Source: Gulosibacter hominis (GTDB taxonomy: Bacteria; Actinomycetota; Actinomycetes; Actinomycetales; Microbacteriaceae). From it: a DNA stretch of 64,000 nt. The stretch covers positions 53,833 through 117,832 of the forward strand of contig NZ_CAJGWQ010000007.1 of NCBI RefSeq assembly GCF_904842695.1, given 5' to 3'. The position numbers were made by a program, and so were the translations under genes. Below the pieces are notes generated by a model that was not told the DNA's origin, searched no databases, and saw only the letters and a list, made by a program, of their open reading frames with translations. How positions within the stretch are numbered: position 1 is the first letter of the stretch; each line of letters opens with the position of its first letter. Below, in pieces: positions 25,429 to 35,600 of this stretch.

Positions 25429-26718
25429 CTAATCGAGCAGCAGCGCCGGCTCTTCAACGATCTTCGCCACATCCGCCAAAAAGCGTGAGGCAACATCGCC
25501 GTCAACAAGCCGGTGATCGAAGGATGCGGTAAGCGTCGTGACCTGCCGCACCCGCACCTCATCATCCACCACCCAGGGCTTGGGCCGCACGGTACCGAAT
25601 GCCAGGATGCCCACCTCACCGGGGTTGAGAATCGGGGTGCCTGAATCCATCCCAAACACACCAATGTTGGTGATCGTGAACGTGCCGCCCTGCTGGTCGG
25701 CAGGTGTGGTCTTCCCCTCACGAGCCGTCATGGTGAGCTCCTGCAGCGACTGCGCCAGCTCACGCATCGACATCGACTGCGCCTCTTTAATATTCGGCAC
25801 GATCAAACCGCGCGGGGTCGCCGCCGCAATCCCGAGGTTCACATAGTGCTTAATGGTGTATTCGCTGTCGGTCCAGGTCGCGTTCGTGGTGGGGTTGCGG
25901 CGAATCGCCCACATCACGGCCCTCGCAACGATCAGCAGCGGCGAAACCTTCACATCCGCATAGTCGGGTGAGGCTTTCAACCGCTTCACGAACTCCATCG
26001 TGCGCGTGGCGTCAACGTCCACAAAAAGCGTCACATGCGGGGCGGTGAACATCGACTTCACCATGTTTTGCGCGATCATCTTGCGCACACCCTCAACGGG
26101 GTGGCGCTCCTCACGAACATCGCTCCACTCGGGAGTCTCAATATTCGCGAACATGCGCGCCTGCTCGGCGTGCCGAATCACATCCTCACGGGTCACCTCG
26201 CCCGCGGCGCCGGTTGGTTGCACCCGCTCGAGATCCACATCCAGATCGCGCGCCAGCTTCCGAATCGGCGGTTTGGCGATCACCGGGTAGGCGGATGCGG
26301 CCGGCACCCTGGCAGCTGCCGGTGCCGACTGTTCTGGTGCGGCAGCGGGTGCCTTCGGTGCGGCTGCGCGACGCTCGGCGGCACTACCGCGGCGACGGCC
26401 ACGCCGCGAGCGCGAACCGGCGCCGCTGCCATAGCCCACAAGATTGGCGCCCTCGCCGTCGCCTTTCGCTGCCTGGCCGGGTTCTTCACGCATCCGCAAA
26501 ATGGCGGCGCCAACCTCAACCAGGTCACCTTCGGCCACCAGCAGATCACCAATCACTCCGGCAAACGGGCTTGGCAGTTCAACGAGCGACTTGGCGGTTT
26601 CGATCTCAACGAGCACGTCATTCACCGCAACCGTGTCGCCCGCGGCCACCCGCCACGACACGATCGTGGCCTCGGTGAGTCCCTCACCGACATCCGGCAG
26701 TTCGTACAGCTGACTCAT
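25429..26718 (-). CDS. bkdC: Branched-chain 2-oxoacid dehydrogenase E2 (dihydrolipoyl acyltransferase)
   Basis: 429 residues. The lipoyl domain (1-80) has the modified lysine in [14 protein letters not shown]. An Arg/Ala/Pro-rich linker ([17 protein letters not shown]) and the E3-binding domain ([20 protein letters not shown]) follow. The catalytic domain ends with [16 protein letters not shown], giving the His and Asp of acyl transfer. Start ATG 26718 with GGAGG. It transfers the acyl group from E1 to CoA and is last in the E1a-E1b-E2 operon. No E3 gene is present here. Confidence 0.93.
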   Translation of the reverse strand: MSQLYELPDVGEGLTEATIVSWRVAAGDTVAVNDVLVEIETAKSLVELPSPFAGVIGDLLVAEGDLVEVGAAILRMREEPGQAAKGDGEGANLVGYGSGAGSRSRRGRRRGSAAERRAAAPKAPAAAPEQSAPAAARVPAASAYPVIAKPPIRKLARDLDVDLERVQPTGAAGEVTREDVIRHAEQARMFANIETPEWSDVREERHPVEGVRKMIAQNMVKSMFTAPHVTLFVDVDATRTMEFVKRLKASPDYADVKVSPLLIVARAVMWAIRRNPTTNATWTDSEYTIKHYVNLGIAAATPRGLIVPNIKEAQSMSMRELAQSLQELTMTAREGKTTPADQQGGTFTITNIGVFGMDSGTPILNPGEVGILAFGTVRPKPWVVDDEVRVRQVTTLTASFDHRLVDGDVASRFLADVAKIVEEPALLLD

Positions 26719-26734
26719 CCTGGGATCCTCCGGT

Positions 26735-27718
26735 TTAGTATTCGAGCGCTCGGTCGACGGCATCGAGGATGCGATCGGGGTCGGGCAGATAGGCGTCACC
26801 CAGGCGGGCCGGCGGGAACGGCACATCGTAGGCGTTCACTCGCAGCACCGGCGCTTCGAGCGTGTAAAAGCAGTGTTCGGTGATGGTGGCCGCCACCTCG
26901 CTGGCGAACGACACGTGGCCGGGGGCCTCCTGCGCGATTACGGCGCGGCCGGTGCGGCGCACCGACTCAAAAATCGGTTCCCAATCCACCGACGAGAGCC
27001 CGCGAATATCGAGCACCTCAATGTCGACGCCCTCTTCGGCTGCGAGCTGTGCGACCTCGAGGTTCATGGCGGTCTGTGCGCCCCAGCCGATCAGGGTGAT
27101 GGCGCTGCCACTCTTTGCCACCCGCGTCGCCTCCATGTCGCCGGCGGGGGCAGCGAAGTCGACCTCGCCCTTGTGCCAGTATCGGCCCTTTGGTTCGAGG
27201 AACACCACCGGGTCATCGCACTCAATTGCCTGGCGCAGCAGCCAATAGCCGTCGTTGGGGTTTGACGGGGCAATCACGCGCAGGCCGCCGGTGTGCGCAA
27301 AGTAGGCTTCGGGGCTTTCTTGATGGTGCTCGACCGCGCCGATGTGGCCGCCGTACGGCAACCGAATCACCACGGGTAGTTTCACCGCGCCCTCGGTGCG
27401 GGCATGGAACTTCGCCAGCTGCGAGGTGATCTGGTCAAAACCGGGGTAGACAAAACCATCGAACTGGATCTCACACACCGGTCGGTAGCCGCGCATCGCC
27501 AGGCCGATCGCCGTGCCGATAATTCCCGATTCGGCAAGCGGAGTGTCGAGCACGCGGTTCTCACCAAAGTCGCGCTGCAGGTTTTCGGTGACGCGGAACA
27601 CGCCGCCGAGTTTGCCGATGTCTTCGCCCATCAGCATGACGCGCTCGTCGGCACTCATCGCGTCGCGCAGCGCACGGTTGAGGGCGCGCGCCATGGGCAG
27701 GGTCTCAACGGTCGTCAT
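26735..27718 (-). CDS. bkdB: 2-oxoacid dehydrogenase E1 beta subunit
   Basis: 327 residues, the usual size. [38 protein letters not shown] and [15 protein letters not shown] are hallmark E1-beta segments. [20 protein letters not shown] favours the branched-chain type over pyruvate dehydrogenase. It overlaps E1 alpha by four bases. Confidence 0.93.
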   Translation of the reverse strand: MTTVETLPMARALNRALRDAMSADERVMLMGEDIGKLGGVFRVTENLQRDFGENRVLDTPLAESGIIGTAIGLAMRGYRPVCEIQFDGFVYPGFDQITSQLAKFHARTEGAVKLPVVIRLPYGGHIGAVEHHQESPEAYFAHTGGLRVIAPSNPNDGYWLLRQAIECDDPVVFLEPKGRYWHKGEVDFAAPAGDMEATRVAKSGSAITLIGWGAQTAMNLEVAQLAAEEGVDIEVLDIRGLSSVDWEPIFESVRRTGRAVIAQEAPGHVSFASEVAATITEHCFYTLEAPVLRVNAYDVPFPPARLGDAYLPDPDRILDAVDRALEY

Positions 27719-28848
27719 TCGGAATACTCCTCGCTCAGCGAGGCTTCGAAATCGAGGTAGTCGAGGCGTTGCTGTTCAATCGCCGAGTGCGGTTCGGCGT
27801 AGGCGTGGGCAAACATTTCGATGGGATCGGGATCGGGAAGTTCGAGGATGCGGCGGCGAATATCGCTCGCAAAATCGCTGGCGGCTTCGTCAACCTCGGT
27901 GATCTCGGTGGCGGCCACACCGGCCGCGCGCAAATACCGTTCGAGGCGGTCGATTGGGTCGAGCGCGCGCCAGTGCGATTCTTCATCACCACTGCGGTAT
28001 TTAGTGGGATCGTCGCTGGTGGTGTGGGCACCCATGCGGTAGGTGAACGCTTCGATGAACGCTGGCCCCTCACCGGCGCGGGCGCGGTCGAGGTGGTGCT
28101 GGGTGACAGCCCAGCTGGCCATCACATCATTACCGTCAACCTGCACCCCGGGCATCCCGAACCCATCGGCACGGCGATACAGCGGGGTGCGTGATTGCAC
28201 CCGCACCGGCACCGAAATTGCCCACTGGTTGTTCTGTAGGAAAAATACCTGCGGGGTCTGCTGGCTGCTCGCAAACACGAGCGCCTCATTGAGGTCACCC
28301 TGGCTGGTGGCGCCGTCGCCAAAGTAGACGATGGTTGCCTCATCACGCTCGGGGTCGCCGGTGCCGCAGGCGCCGTCGAAGCGTTGCCCCATCGCGTAGC
28401 CGGTTGCGTGCAGCGCCTGCGAGGCGATCACCAGCACATAGTTGCGGAAGTTGTTTTGCTCGGCCGGATCCCAGCCCCCGTTGGTGACGCCGCGCAGCAG
28501 TCGCAGCACGTGAAAAAGATCGAGACCACGCACGTGCGCAACCGCATGTTCGCGATACGACGGGAAAATCGCATCCTGTGGCCGTGTTGCCAGCGCCGAA
28601 CCCACCTGCGCGGCCTCCTGCCCCTCGCACGGCACAAAAAGTGCGAGCTGGCTCTGCCGCTGCAGGTTCGTGGCCTCGCGGTCGAAAGCCCGCGCGAACT
28701 TCATGTGTCGCAGCGCGGTGAACCAAAAGGCATCGTCTACCGCACTCAAGCGTTCCGCATAGGGCTCGGCAGCGGCGCTCGGCTCCAGCTTCCCATCGGG
28801 CGAAAGGATGCGCACGGTCTGTGTCGCATCGAATTCAACTGGCTGCAA
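27715..28848 (-). CDS. bkdA: 2-oxoacid dehydrogenase E1 alpha subunit
   Basis: The thiamine diphosphate motif is IVYFGDGATSQGDLNEALVFA, followed by FFLQNNQWAISVP. The phosphorylation-loop region YRMGAHTTSDDPTKYR is typical of branched-chain E1 alpha. The start is set at TTG 28848, because AGGAGG lies nine bases upstream. GTG 28869 in the same frame has no ribosome site. With E1 beta it decarboxylates branched-chain 2-oxoacids from valine, leucine and isoleucine, feeding branched fatty-acid synthesis. Confidence 0.9.
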   Translation of the reverse strand: MQPVEFDATQTVRILSPDGKLEPSAAAEPYAERLSAVDDAFWFTALRHMKFARAFDREATNLQRQSQLALFVPCEGQEAAQVGSALATRPQDAIFPSYREHAVAHVRGLDLFHVLRLLRGVTNGGWDPAEQNNFRNYVLVIASQALHATGYAMGQRFDGACGTGDPERDEATIVYFGDGATSQGDLNEALVFASSQQTPQVFFLQNNQWAISVPVRVQSRTPLYRRADGFGMPGVQVDGNDVMASWAVTQHHLDRARAGEGPAFIEAFTYRMGAHTTSDDPTKYRSGDEESHWRALDPIDRLERYLRAAGVAATEITEVDEAASDFASDIRRRILELPDPDPIEMFAHAYAEPHSAIEQQRLDYLDFEASLSEEYSE

Positions 28849-28978
28849 TAGATTCACCCTCCTGGCCACTCGTCACGGGAAAGTCTATGAACGCGTGACA
28901 CACAAATGCTAGCGCCGAACCACAAGTAAGCGGCGTGATTTATTCACGGAACCTACAAGATAGGCGCGGGCTACGGCG

Positions 28979-30082
28979 TTATTCGACCTCGGCCTCTTCG
29001 CGACGCAGGTAGGGGTAGCGTTCGAGCGCGCGGGCACAGGCCGCCAGCAGTGGCGATGTCGACGCCTCTTCACCGATCGAAACTCGAATGCCGTCGCCGG
29101 GGAAGGTGCGCGCGACAATGCCACCCTGACGCAGGATCTCATCGACCCGCTCGGCGAGCTCACCACACGGCAGCCACACAAAGTTGGCCTGTGATTCGGG
29201 AATCGGCCAGCCCTGGTCGATCAGCGCTCGCCGCACCTCGTCGCGTCGCATCGTGATCTCGTGAACGCGGGCGCGCACCGAATCGCTTTCTTGCATCACC
29301 GCGAGCGCCGCGGCCTGCGCCTGCGCCGAAACCAGGAACGGAATTGCCGTGGTGTTGAATGCGTTGAGCACGCGCGGGTTACCGAGCAGGTAGCCCACTC
29401 GCAGTCCGGCGAGTCCATAGGCTTTTGAGAGTGTGCGGGCAATCACCAGGTTCGGGTAGTCGGCAAGCAGGCGCGTGGCGTTGAGGGCCTCGGTGTCGGT
29501 GACGAACTCGATATAGGCCTCATCGGCGATAACCAGCAGGTCACTCGGCACCCGCTCGAGAAAACGCTCAAACTCGTCCTGCCGCGTGTAGGTTCCGGTG
29601 GGGTTATTGGGTGAGCACACGATGATGAGCCGGGTGCGGTCGGTGATGGCATCGAGCATGGCGTCGAGGTCGACGCGGCTGTCGCGGTCGAGCGGCACCT
29701 GCACCGAGGATGCGCCGGCAACGGTCACCATGCCCGGGTAGGCCTCGAATGAACGCCAGGGATACATCACCTCGTCACCAGCGCCCGCTGCGGCGAGCAC
29801 GGCCTGGTAGAGGAGCGATACCGAACCGGCGCCGACCAGCACCTGGTCAGCGGTGAGTCCGTAGTGCTCGGCCAGTGCCTGACGCAGCTTGGTTGCCGCC
29901 GCGTCGGGATACCGGTTGAACTCGGTGGCACCCGCTGCTGCGGCGACAACGCTGTCGAGCGGCGCAAAAGGCAGTTCGTTGGATGAAAGTTTGAACGAGT
30001 TGGCGGGGGCGGGTTGGCCCTGCTTATAGGCGCGCTGCGCGAGAATTTCGGGACGCAGCTTTACGGGTACGACATCGGACAT
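28979..30082 (-). CDS. PLP-dependent aminotransferase, HisC/aromatic type
   Basis: 367 residues, fold-type I class II aminotransferase. The PLP lysine is in TLSKAYGLAGLRVGY. CSPNNPTGTY and IADEAYIEF are the Asn and Asp/Tyr cofactor motifs. The N-terminal KLSSNELPFAPLDSV is shared by histidinol-phosphate and aromatic aminotransferases. Outside a his operon, an aromatic amino acid (Pat-like) role is more likely. TAGACT six bases before ATG 30082 suggests a leaderless transcript. Confidence 0.88.
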   Translation of the reverse strand: MSDVVPVKLRPEILAQRAYKQGQPAPANSFKLSSNELPFAPLDSVVAAAAGATEFNRYPDAAATKLRQALAEHYGLTADQVLVGAGSVSLLYQAVLAAAGAGDEVMYPWRSFEAYPGMVTVAGASSVQVPLDRDSRVDLDAMLDAITDRTRLIIVCSPNNPTGTYTRQDEFERFLERVPSDLLVIADEAYIEFVTDTEALNATRLLADYPNLVIARTLSKAYGLAGLRVGYLLGNPRVLNAFNTTAIPFLVSAQAQAAALAVMQESDSVRARVHEITMRRDEVRRALIDQGWPIPESQANFVWLPCGELAERVDEILRQGGIVARTFPGDGIRVSIGEEASTSPLLAACARALERYPYLRREEAEVE

Positions 30083-30147
30083 GGCTTGAGTCTACGCAAG
30101 CCAGTCGTGTTCATCTTGTATCCAACTGGGCTTGCAACAATGGCCGC

Positions 30148-30543
30148 ATGCGTTTTCTGCTCACCACTGTCCTCAACGCCATCGCCGTGTGGCTCGTCTC
30201 GCTGCTGCCGGGCATTCACGTAACGCCCTATAAGAGCGACAATGAGCAGTTGGCGCTCGTGCTCACCTACCTGCTCATTGCCGTGCTGTGGGGTCTGGTG
30301 AACTCGGTTATCGGTAGCGTCGTGAAAGTTATTTCGCTGCCGCTGTACTGCCTCACCCTGGGGCTATTCGCCCTGGTGGTGAACGGTCTGCTGTTCTGGA
30401 TCGTTGGTTGGATTAGCGGTCTGCTCGGCTTCGGTCTCACCATTGATGGCTTCGGCTGGGCCGTGGGTGGCGCCATCCTGCTGTCGCTGCTGTCGGCAGT
30501 GCTCAACGGCCTGTTCAACCACGAAAAGGACGACCGCCGCTAA
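30148..30543 (+). CDS. Phage-holin-family (superfamily IV) small membrane protein
   Basis: 131 residues with four membrane segments (about 4-22, 35-55, 62-90 and 100-122) and a charged C-terminus NHEKDDRR. This matches the widespread chromosomal family annotated as phage holin family 4. There are no phage genes nearby, so it is a housekeeping membrane protein of unknown role, not a prophage relic. ATG 30148 has no Shine-Dalgarno. Confidence 0.82.
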   Translation: MRFLLTTVLNAIAVWLVSLLPGIHVTPYKSDNEQLALVLTYLLIAVLWGLVNSVIGSVVKVISLPLYCLTLGLFALVVNGLLFWIVGWISGLLGFGLTIDGFGWAVGGAILLSLLSAVLNGLFNHEKDDRR

Positions 30544-30544
30544 T

Positions 30545-32002
30545 TCACGGTTTCCGCGTAATCGTGTAGTCGGTTGAACTCACCACCTCGGCACCCTGCA
30601 GCGCGGCGAGCGTACGTTCGCGGTGCGCGGCGTTGTATTCGCCCTCGAGCTGGTCGTACTGGTCGGCGGTGAGCTGATACTCGTCAAACATGTGCCCGGC
30701 CAGCGGGTTTGATCCGGGCGGTACCCCGCCGGGGTGGGTGTTCCGAACCACAAGTGCCACCTGATTTCGGGGCGGGTCGGGGATGCCCTGTAGCGCGGTG
30801 ATCGGGTCGTTATTGTGCTCGAGCTGCACGACCGGAATATCTCCGGGAATTTCGTTGCCGTGGGCGGGCGATCCGGCGGTGACCACTGATTGCACCTGCC
30901 ACTGCCCACTTTCGGCGAGCCGAGTCACCACCAGAGCGCCCTGCGAGTAGCCCGAAAACACCACCTCATCACCCGGCTCAATGCCGGCTTCGGCCATCGC
31001 CAGCTCAACCGCCGCAATCGACTGGTCGTCATCACCGGCATAGGCCGCAAGATTGCTGAGATTATCGAAAACATTGTCGCCGCCGAGCTCACCCGACGAG
31101 GTGCCCGCAACCGACACCAGGTGCACCTCTTTGCCCTGCCGGTTTCGATAAGTGCTGATGCGCACCTGCGCTGATCCGTCTTGCGAGCGTGGAATGTGGT
31201 CCACCACCTGCCGCACCGAGCTGGGCGCGGCGCGCGGAGCAGTTCTCTGGGCGCTCACCTGCAGATTTGGCGACCGGTCACCCTGAATAGCTTGCTTTGA
31301 ACGACCCGCAATATCGCGGGCGTCGCGCAACGGCCCCACCCCGAGAATCGTGAGCAATGATCCCGCCCCAGCTGCTATCGGCGCGGGGATCACGGTGTCG
31401 TAGATGGCATTGTTGGCAATATCGTCACTCGAACTCACCAATCCTCGCAGGAACATCACCGTGACCGGGTTCGACAGCAGCGGACCGAGCTGGTCGCTGG
31501 CTAGCTGGCCCAATTCGCCAAGCTGCGCTTTCACCTCATCTGGATCGACGACGCCAGTGCTCACCAGCACACCGCCACCGGCAAGCACCCCCGCGAGCAG
31601 TGCCTGCCCGCCGGGATTGGCGAGAAACATCACCAGTGCACCGGCACCAGCCCTCCCCACCCAGGTCAGCAGCTCGGCACCGGCCACGTACGCGAACTCG
31701 GTGATGTTCTCCATCGCATCCACCACAAATTGATCGGCGTCCTCGTACCATTCCCGCGCCTGCACCAGGTGGTCACCGACCAGATCAGCTTTTGAACTGA
31801 CCAGGTGCAGACCCTCAATGAGCAGCACGCTCTCGAGCGAGGCCAGGTAAATCGTGGGTTTGGCCAACACGTGATCGGCAAGCGCCGGATACCAGGCGGC
31901 GCTCTCGCAATCGCCTGCCAGCCTGCGGAACGATGCGGCTGCCTCATCGAGGCGATCGTTTGCCAGCGCGAATGAATCGCCGCTGTACACCACCACGGTC
32001 AC
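30545..32002 (-). CDS. Serine-hydrolase-like protein with WXG-like N-terminus
   Basis: 485 residues. Residues 1-120 are helical and resemble ESX/WXG-type substrates (LDEAAASFRRLAGDCESAAW). A hydrophobic stretch follows (about 120-160). The C-terminal part is an alpha/beta-hydrolase core with nucleophile motif FSGYSQGALV, a plausible Asp at NNDPITAL and a possible His at GHMFDEYQL. There is no ordinary signal peptide. It overlaps the small upstream gene by four bases. Exported lipase/esterase or toxin-like effector are both possible. Confidence 0.65.
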   Translation of the reverse strand: MTVVVYSGDSFALANDRLDEAAASFRRLAGDCESAAWYPALADHVLAKPTIYLASLESVLLIEGLHLVSSKADLVGDHLVQAREWYEDADQFVVDAMENITEFAYVAGAELLTWVGRAGAGALVMFLANPGGQALLAGVLAGGGVLVSTGVVDPDEVKAQLGELGQLASDQLGPLLSNPVTVMFLRGLVSSSDDIANNAIYDTVIPAPIAAGAGSLLTILGVGPLRDARDIAGRSKQAIQGDRSPNLQVSAQRTAPRAAPSSVRQVVDHIPRSQDGSAQVRISTYRNRQGKEVHLVSVAGTSSGELGGDNVFDNLSNLAAYAGDDDQSIAAVELAMAEAGIEPGDEVVFSGYSQGALVVTRLAESGQWQVQSVVTAGSPAHGNEIPGDIPVVQLEHNNDPITALQGIPDPPRNQVALVVRNTHPGGVPPGSNPLAGHMFDEYQLTADQYDQLEGEYNAAHRERTLAALQGAEVVSSTDYTITRKP

Positions 32003-32304
32003 GGGAACTGCACCCCCTTTTCGAGTTCGAGCACCCAGTCGAGCCCGTCATAGCTAGCGGCAATCAGCGAGCATCCCTCAGCAAGACCCGTTGCCTCGGC
32101 GGTGATCACCCCGAGCGCTAGGTCGTAGGCGTATTTCGCAACCGATTGCCAATCGCTGATATGTGCTCCCGAAACCAGGGGAATCTGCGTGTTGTACAGC
32201 TCAGCACACACCTCGCGAGCCTTGGTCGCGAGCTCTTGCAGCTGCTTGCGCAGCAGCTCGAATTCGTCGAGATTGATATCGGTGATTAGGGCCTGCCTGC
32301 TCAT
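31999..32304 (-). CDS. Small helical partner protein of the hydrolase
   Basis: 101 residues beginning MSRQALITDINLDEFELLRK. It is predicted helical, with LQELATKAREVCAEL and a tryptophan-containing turn (SDWQSVAKYAYD). The size, the helix-turn-helix outline and the coupling to a larger protein with a WXG-like N-terminus recall Esx-type partner pairs. No exact WXG is seen. GGAAGGC precedes ATG 32304. Confidence 0.6.
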   Translation of the reverse strand: MSRQALITDINLDEFELLRKQLQELATKAREVCAELYNTQIPLVSGAHISDWQSVAKYAYDLALGVITAEATGLAEGCSLIAASYDGLDWVLELEKGVQFP

Positions 32305-32451
32305 ATGCCTTCCTGTCCTGCTGTGAATGCGGATGCAGTGATTGTGGCGGCGTTGGCGCGGGCGCGCTGGTGCCGGTGTGGTCTCGGTGGATAACTGGGT
32401 TTCCACAGCCACCGCGAACTATGCGACCGGCGAATGGGTAACAATAGAAAT

Positions 32452-32979
32452 ATGGCGCCCGTGGACCATTCACCGATCTTTCGGCTGACATTTGTGTGCA
32501 CCGGCAATATCTGCCGCTCACCAATGGCCGAGGCAATCACCCGATCGCTCGCGCGCGAGCACGGTTTTGAACGTGACCTCGAAATCACGTCGGCTGGCAC
32601 TGGCGAATGGCACGTTGGCGAGCAGGCCGATCCCCGCACCCGCGCGGCCCTCGACCGCGCCGGCTATGAGGTGCCCAACCACCGCGCCAAACAGTTCGAC
32701 CCGGCCACCTTCGAAAACTACGACCTCATCGTCACCTTCGACCGCGGCCAGCGCCGCATCCTGCGCGCCTGGGCCGAAAATGAGGCACAGCGGATGCTGA
32801 TTCACCCGCTGTGTGAATTTGACCCGCTCAGCAACGCGGCGGGCGAGGTGCCCGATCCCTACTATGGGAATGACGAGCTATTCGACCGCGTTCTCGAGCA
32901 GATCGAGCGCGCCTGTAAGAATCTGCTCACCCAGATTGAACCCGCAGTTCGCGCCGCCCGCCGCGAAACGAACAGATGA
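32452..32979 (+). CDS. Low-molecular-weight protein tyrosine phosphatase
   Basis: About 175 residues. The P-loop is FVCTGNICRSPMAEA with the Cys nucleophile and Arg, and the acid Asp lies in VPDPYYGND. DLIVTFDRGQRR is a further family motif. The start is ambiguous: ATG 32452 is six bases after AACAAT (leaderless pattern), and ATG 32434 would add six residues. Members dephosphorylate Tyr on cytoplasmic proteins. purB follows within ten bases. Confidence 0.88.
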   Translation: MAPVDHSPIFRLTFVCTGNICRSPMAEAITRSLAREHGFERDLEITSAGTGEWHVGEQADPRTRAALDRAGYEVPNHRAKQFDPATFENYDLIVTFDRGQRRILRAWAENEAQRMLIHPLCEFDPLSNAAGEVPDPYYGNDELFDRVLEQIERACKNLLTQIEPAVRAARRETNR

Positions 32980-32989
32980 ATGGATGCGC

Positions 32990-34372
32990 ATGAGCCCCCT
33001 GCCAGACCAATACCTCAGCCCCCTCGACAATCGGTATTTTGCCGCGGTGGCACCGATCGGTGAGCACCTCAGCGAGGCCGCCCTCAACCGCGCCCGGGTG
33101 AAGGTCGAGATCGAGTGGCTCATCCAGCTCACCGACCTGCGCATGTTTGGTACCGAACCGCTGTCGGCCGAGCAGCAGCAGGCGTTGCGCCAGGTGGTTG
33201 CCGATTTTGATCAGCGAGCAATCGACGAGCTCGCCGAGATCGAAGCGGTCACGAAGCACGACGTTAAGGCCGTCGAATATTACGTTCGGGCGCGGCTCGA
33301 CGAGCTCGGCCTCAACTCGATCGCCGAGCTGACCCACTTTGGCTGCACTTCAGAAGACATCAACAACACCGCCTACGCGATCACCATCCGGGATGCGATC
33401 GAACAGGTTTGGCTGCCCGCGGCCACCGCGCTCGTCGATCAGATCGGCGCGCTCGCCGTTGCCGAGCGTGCTCAGCCGATGCTTTCGCTCACGCACGGCC
33501 AGCCGGCAACCCCCACCACCCTCGGCAAAGAGCTGGCGGTGGTGGCCCATCGCCTGCGTCGCCAGCTGCGGCGCATTGAATCGCAGGAATATCTGGGCAA
33601 GTGGGCCGGTGCCACCGGTAATTTTGCCGCGCATCTGGTGTCGAGCCCCGAAACCGATTGGGAGTCGGTGGCCGAACAGTTCACCGGCCGTCTCGGCCTG
33701 GTGTGGAACCCACTGACCACGCAGATTGAGTCGCACGATTGGCAGGCTGAACTTTACGGTGCCATCGGCCATTTCAACCGCATCCTGCACAATTTTTGCT
33801 CGGATGTGTGGCTGTACATCATGCGCGGTGTGTTCAAGCAAATTCCGGCTCCGGGCGCGACCGGTTCGTCGACTATGCCGCACAAAATCAATCCGATCCG
33901 CTTCGAAAACGCCGAATCGAACCTCGAAATGTCGTGTGCCGTGCTCGACTCGCTCGCACAGACTCTCGTCACTTCGCGGATGCAGCGTGACCTCACCGAT
34001 TCGTCATCGCAGCGCAATATCGGCGTCGGTTTTGGTCACTCACTGCTGGCCATCTCGAACGTGGCCAAGGGCCTGGATGCACTGGCGGTGAACTCTGACC
34101 GTCTCGCCGAGGAGCTCGACGGTAATTGGGAGGTGCTGGCCGAGGCCATTCAGACCGTTATTCGTGCCGAGAAGGTGGCCGGCCGCTCCAGCATCGACGA
34201 CCCGTACGCGGTGCTGAAAGAGCTCACCCGCGGTCACTCGGTTGGCCGTGACGAATTAATCGCGTTCGTTGATGGTCTCGATATTTCGGATGCGGCAAAG
34301 CAGCAGCTGCGTGAGCTCACTCCCGCAAGCTACACGGGTCGTTCGAACGAGCTCATCGACCGGCTGCGCTAG
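32990..34372 (+). CDS. purB: Adenylosuccinate lyase
   Basis: About 460 residues. It starts MSPLPDQYLSPLDNRY, and an ATG two codons earlier (32984) is equally possible. The fumarase/aspartase superfamily signature is GSSTMPHKINPIRFEN. TKHDVKAVEYYVR and HFGCTSEDINNTAY are PurB motifs, and LTHGQPATPTT carries the catalytic His. It cleaves SAICAR and adenylosuccinate in purine synthesis. Confidence 0.95.
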   Translation: MSPLPDQYLSPLDNRYFAAVAPIGEHLSEAALNRARVKVEIEWLIQLTDLRMFGTEPLSAEQQQALRQVVADFDQRAIDELAEIEAVTKHDVKAVEYYVRARLDELGLNSIAELTHFGCTSEDINNTAYAITIRDAIEQVWLPAATALVDQIGALAVAERAQPMLSLTHGQPATPTTLGKELAVVAHRLRRQLRRIESQEYLGKWAGATGNFAAHLVSSPETDWESVAEQFTGRLGLVWNPLTTQIESHDWQAELYGAIGHFNRILHNFCSDVWLYIMRGVFKQIPAPGATGSSTMPHKINPIRFENAESNLEMSCAVLDSLAQTLVTSRMQRDLTDSSSQRNIGVGFGHSLLAISNVAKGLDALAVNSDRLAEELDGNWEVLAEAIQTVIRAEKVAGRSSIDDPYAVLKELTRGHSVGRDELIAFVDGLDISDAAKQQLRELTPASYTGRSNELIDRLR

Positions 34373-34400
34373 CAGTGACGTTCGAATAATCCCACTGAAT

Positions 34401-34445
34401 AAACCGGCCGGGTATCAGCGCTCAACGCTGGAACCCGGCCGGTTT
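34401..34445. terminator. Bidirectional terminator between purB and 34461 gene
   Basis: AAACCGGCCGGGT and ACCCGGCCGGTTT are exact 13-base arms, and the loop holds a second small stem (CAGCG/CGCTG). A T run follows on the plus strand and A-rich sequence precedes it, so it can serve both convergent genes. Confidence 0.88.
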
Positions 34446-34460
34446 TCGTTGGCAACTCGA

Positions 34461-34823
34461 CTAGTTGTCGGTGTCTGGTTCTTCGCGCGGCAGCTTTTTG
34501 CCGAGCGCATCGGGGTCGACCTTGAGTGCGGCCTGCTGCGCACCGGGTTCGCCCGAGTCGTAAAGATCTCGGTCGAGATATACCGGCACATCAGGGTTTG
34601 GTTTGTAGCCGAGCAGCAGCAGCGCGATCACCACGAGTGCGAGCACCGCAACGCCGGCGCCGAGCACGAGGGCGGCAACCACATTTTTGAGGGTAAAAAT
34701 CACCAGCAGGGCCACGAACAGGCCCATGCCGATTGAGATCGCGAGCACCTCAAACGGTTTCATCAGCGCCTTACGCTGCGCCTTGTCTGTGTTATCGGCC
34801 TGACTCGAGTTGTTTTTGGTCAC
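34461..34823 (-). CDS. Hypothetical membrane protein
   Basis: 120 residues, not recognised by function. A polar N-terminus (1-22) is followed by two membrane helices (about 26-46 and 49-71), then a soluble C-terminus that is acidic at the end (KKLPREEPDTDN). It overlaps the upstream membrane-protein gene by four bases, so the two are co-expressed. Confidence 0.65.
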   Translation of the reverse strand: MTKNNSSQADNTDKAQRKALMKPFEVLAISIGMGLFVALLVIFTLKNVVAALVLGAGVAVLALVVIALLLLGYKPNPDVPVYLDRDLYDSGEPGAQQAALKVDPDALGKKLPREEPDTDN

Positions 34824-35500
34824 TCCGCTGCAACCTCCTGTTGCGTGGATTCTACCGCCGCCGCTTTCCGCTGCGCCTGGTAGAGGGTAATGGCTTCGAT
34901 CACGAGGAGCACACCGAGCACCGCGAGGTAGGCACCAACGAGCCCCACGGCCTGCACGGATGCGGTCAGCGATCCCTCGATGTGTTCCAGGCCGCCGTAG
35001 GGTGCATCCAGTTCTGGTGGCACAAAGGCGACGATCACGCCAAGCAGCAGGGTCAGCGCACCCGAAATCACAATTTCGCCCGCATACATTGCCTGTTTGC
35101 GGGTGAACGGCACCCCGATCAATTCGACGATGCCGGTGACGATACCCCAGATGGCGATGGTCAGAATGAACGCGCGCACGGTGGCCCAGTCGTGGCCACC
35201 GGTGGCCATGAACAGTGAGAATCCGCCGGTAAGCGCGGTGATGATCGAGCGAGTGAAGACCAGCGGCCGCAGTGGGTGGCCCTTGATACCGATCGCTTCA
35301 AACCCAACAATCACACCCGACCACAGCGCCACCGCGCCAAAGACAGAAAACCCGAAACGCGGCGAGTGATCTGGCGTAAAGGCGATCACGAGGGCACCGA
35401 CGATCGCGGGCAGGGCTCGCAACAGCATCGACAGCCAGAGCTTGTCGGGTAGGTTGCGAATTCGATGGTCGCGGCTCACTGCCTCTTTAAACCCACTCAT
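34820..35500 (-). CDS. DUF308-like multi-pass membrane protein
   Basis: 226 residues from ATG 35500 (GGAAGTGC upstream). About six helices can be seen (26-45, 50-70, 85-102, 107-127, 140-163 and 187-207), arranged as repeated pairs as in DUF308/HdeD-type proteins. The C-terminus is Ala/Gln/Glu-rich. Function unknown. Translationally coupled to the 120-residue gene. Confidence 0.7.
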   Translation of the reverse strand: MSGFKEAVSRDHRIRNLPDKLWLSMLLRALPAIVGALVIAFTPDHSPRFGFSVFGAVALWSGVIVGFEAIGIKGHPLRPLVFTRSIITALTGGFSLFMATGGHDWATVRAFILTIAIWGIVTGIVELIGVPFTRKQAMYAGEIVISGALTLLLGVIVAFVPPELDAPYGGLEHIEGSLTASVQAVGLVGAYLAVLGVLLVIEAITLYQAQRKAAAVESTQQEVAAE

Positions 35501-35600
35501 GAGCACTTCCTCCGATCTACGGCTAAGTCTATCGTCCACCCGATGCCACAGTCGTCTCGGCCGGTAAGCAGGATGCACACGGCTAGGTTGCGGGAAAAGC

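Noticed and set aside
30148..30543. Prophage remnant suggested by the holin-family protein
   Set aside because: No other phage genes are nearby, and this family is common in actinobacterial chromosomes.
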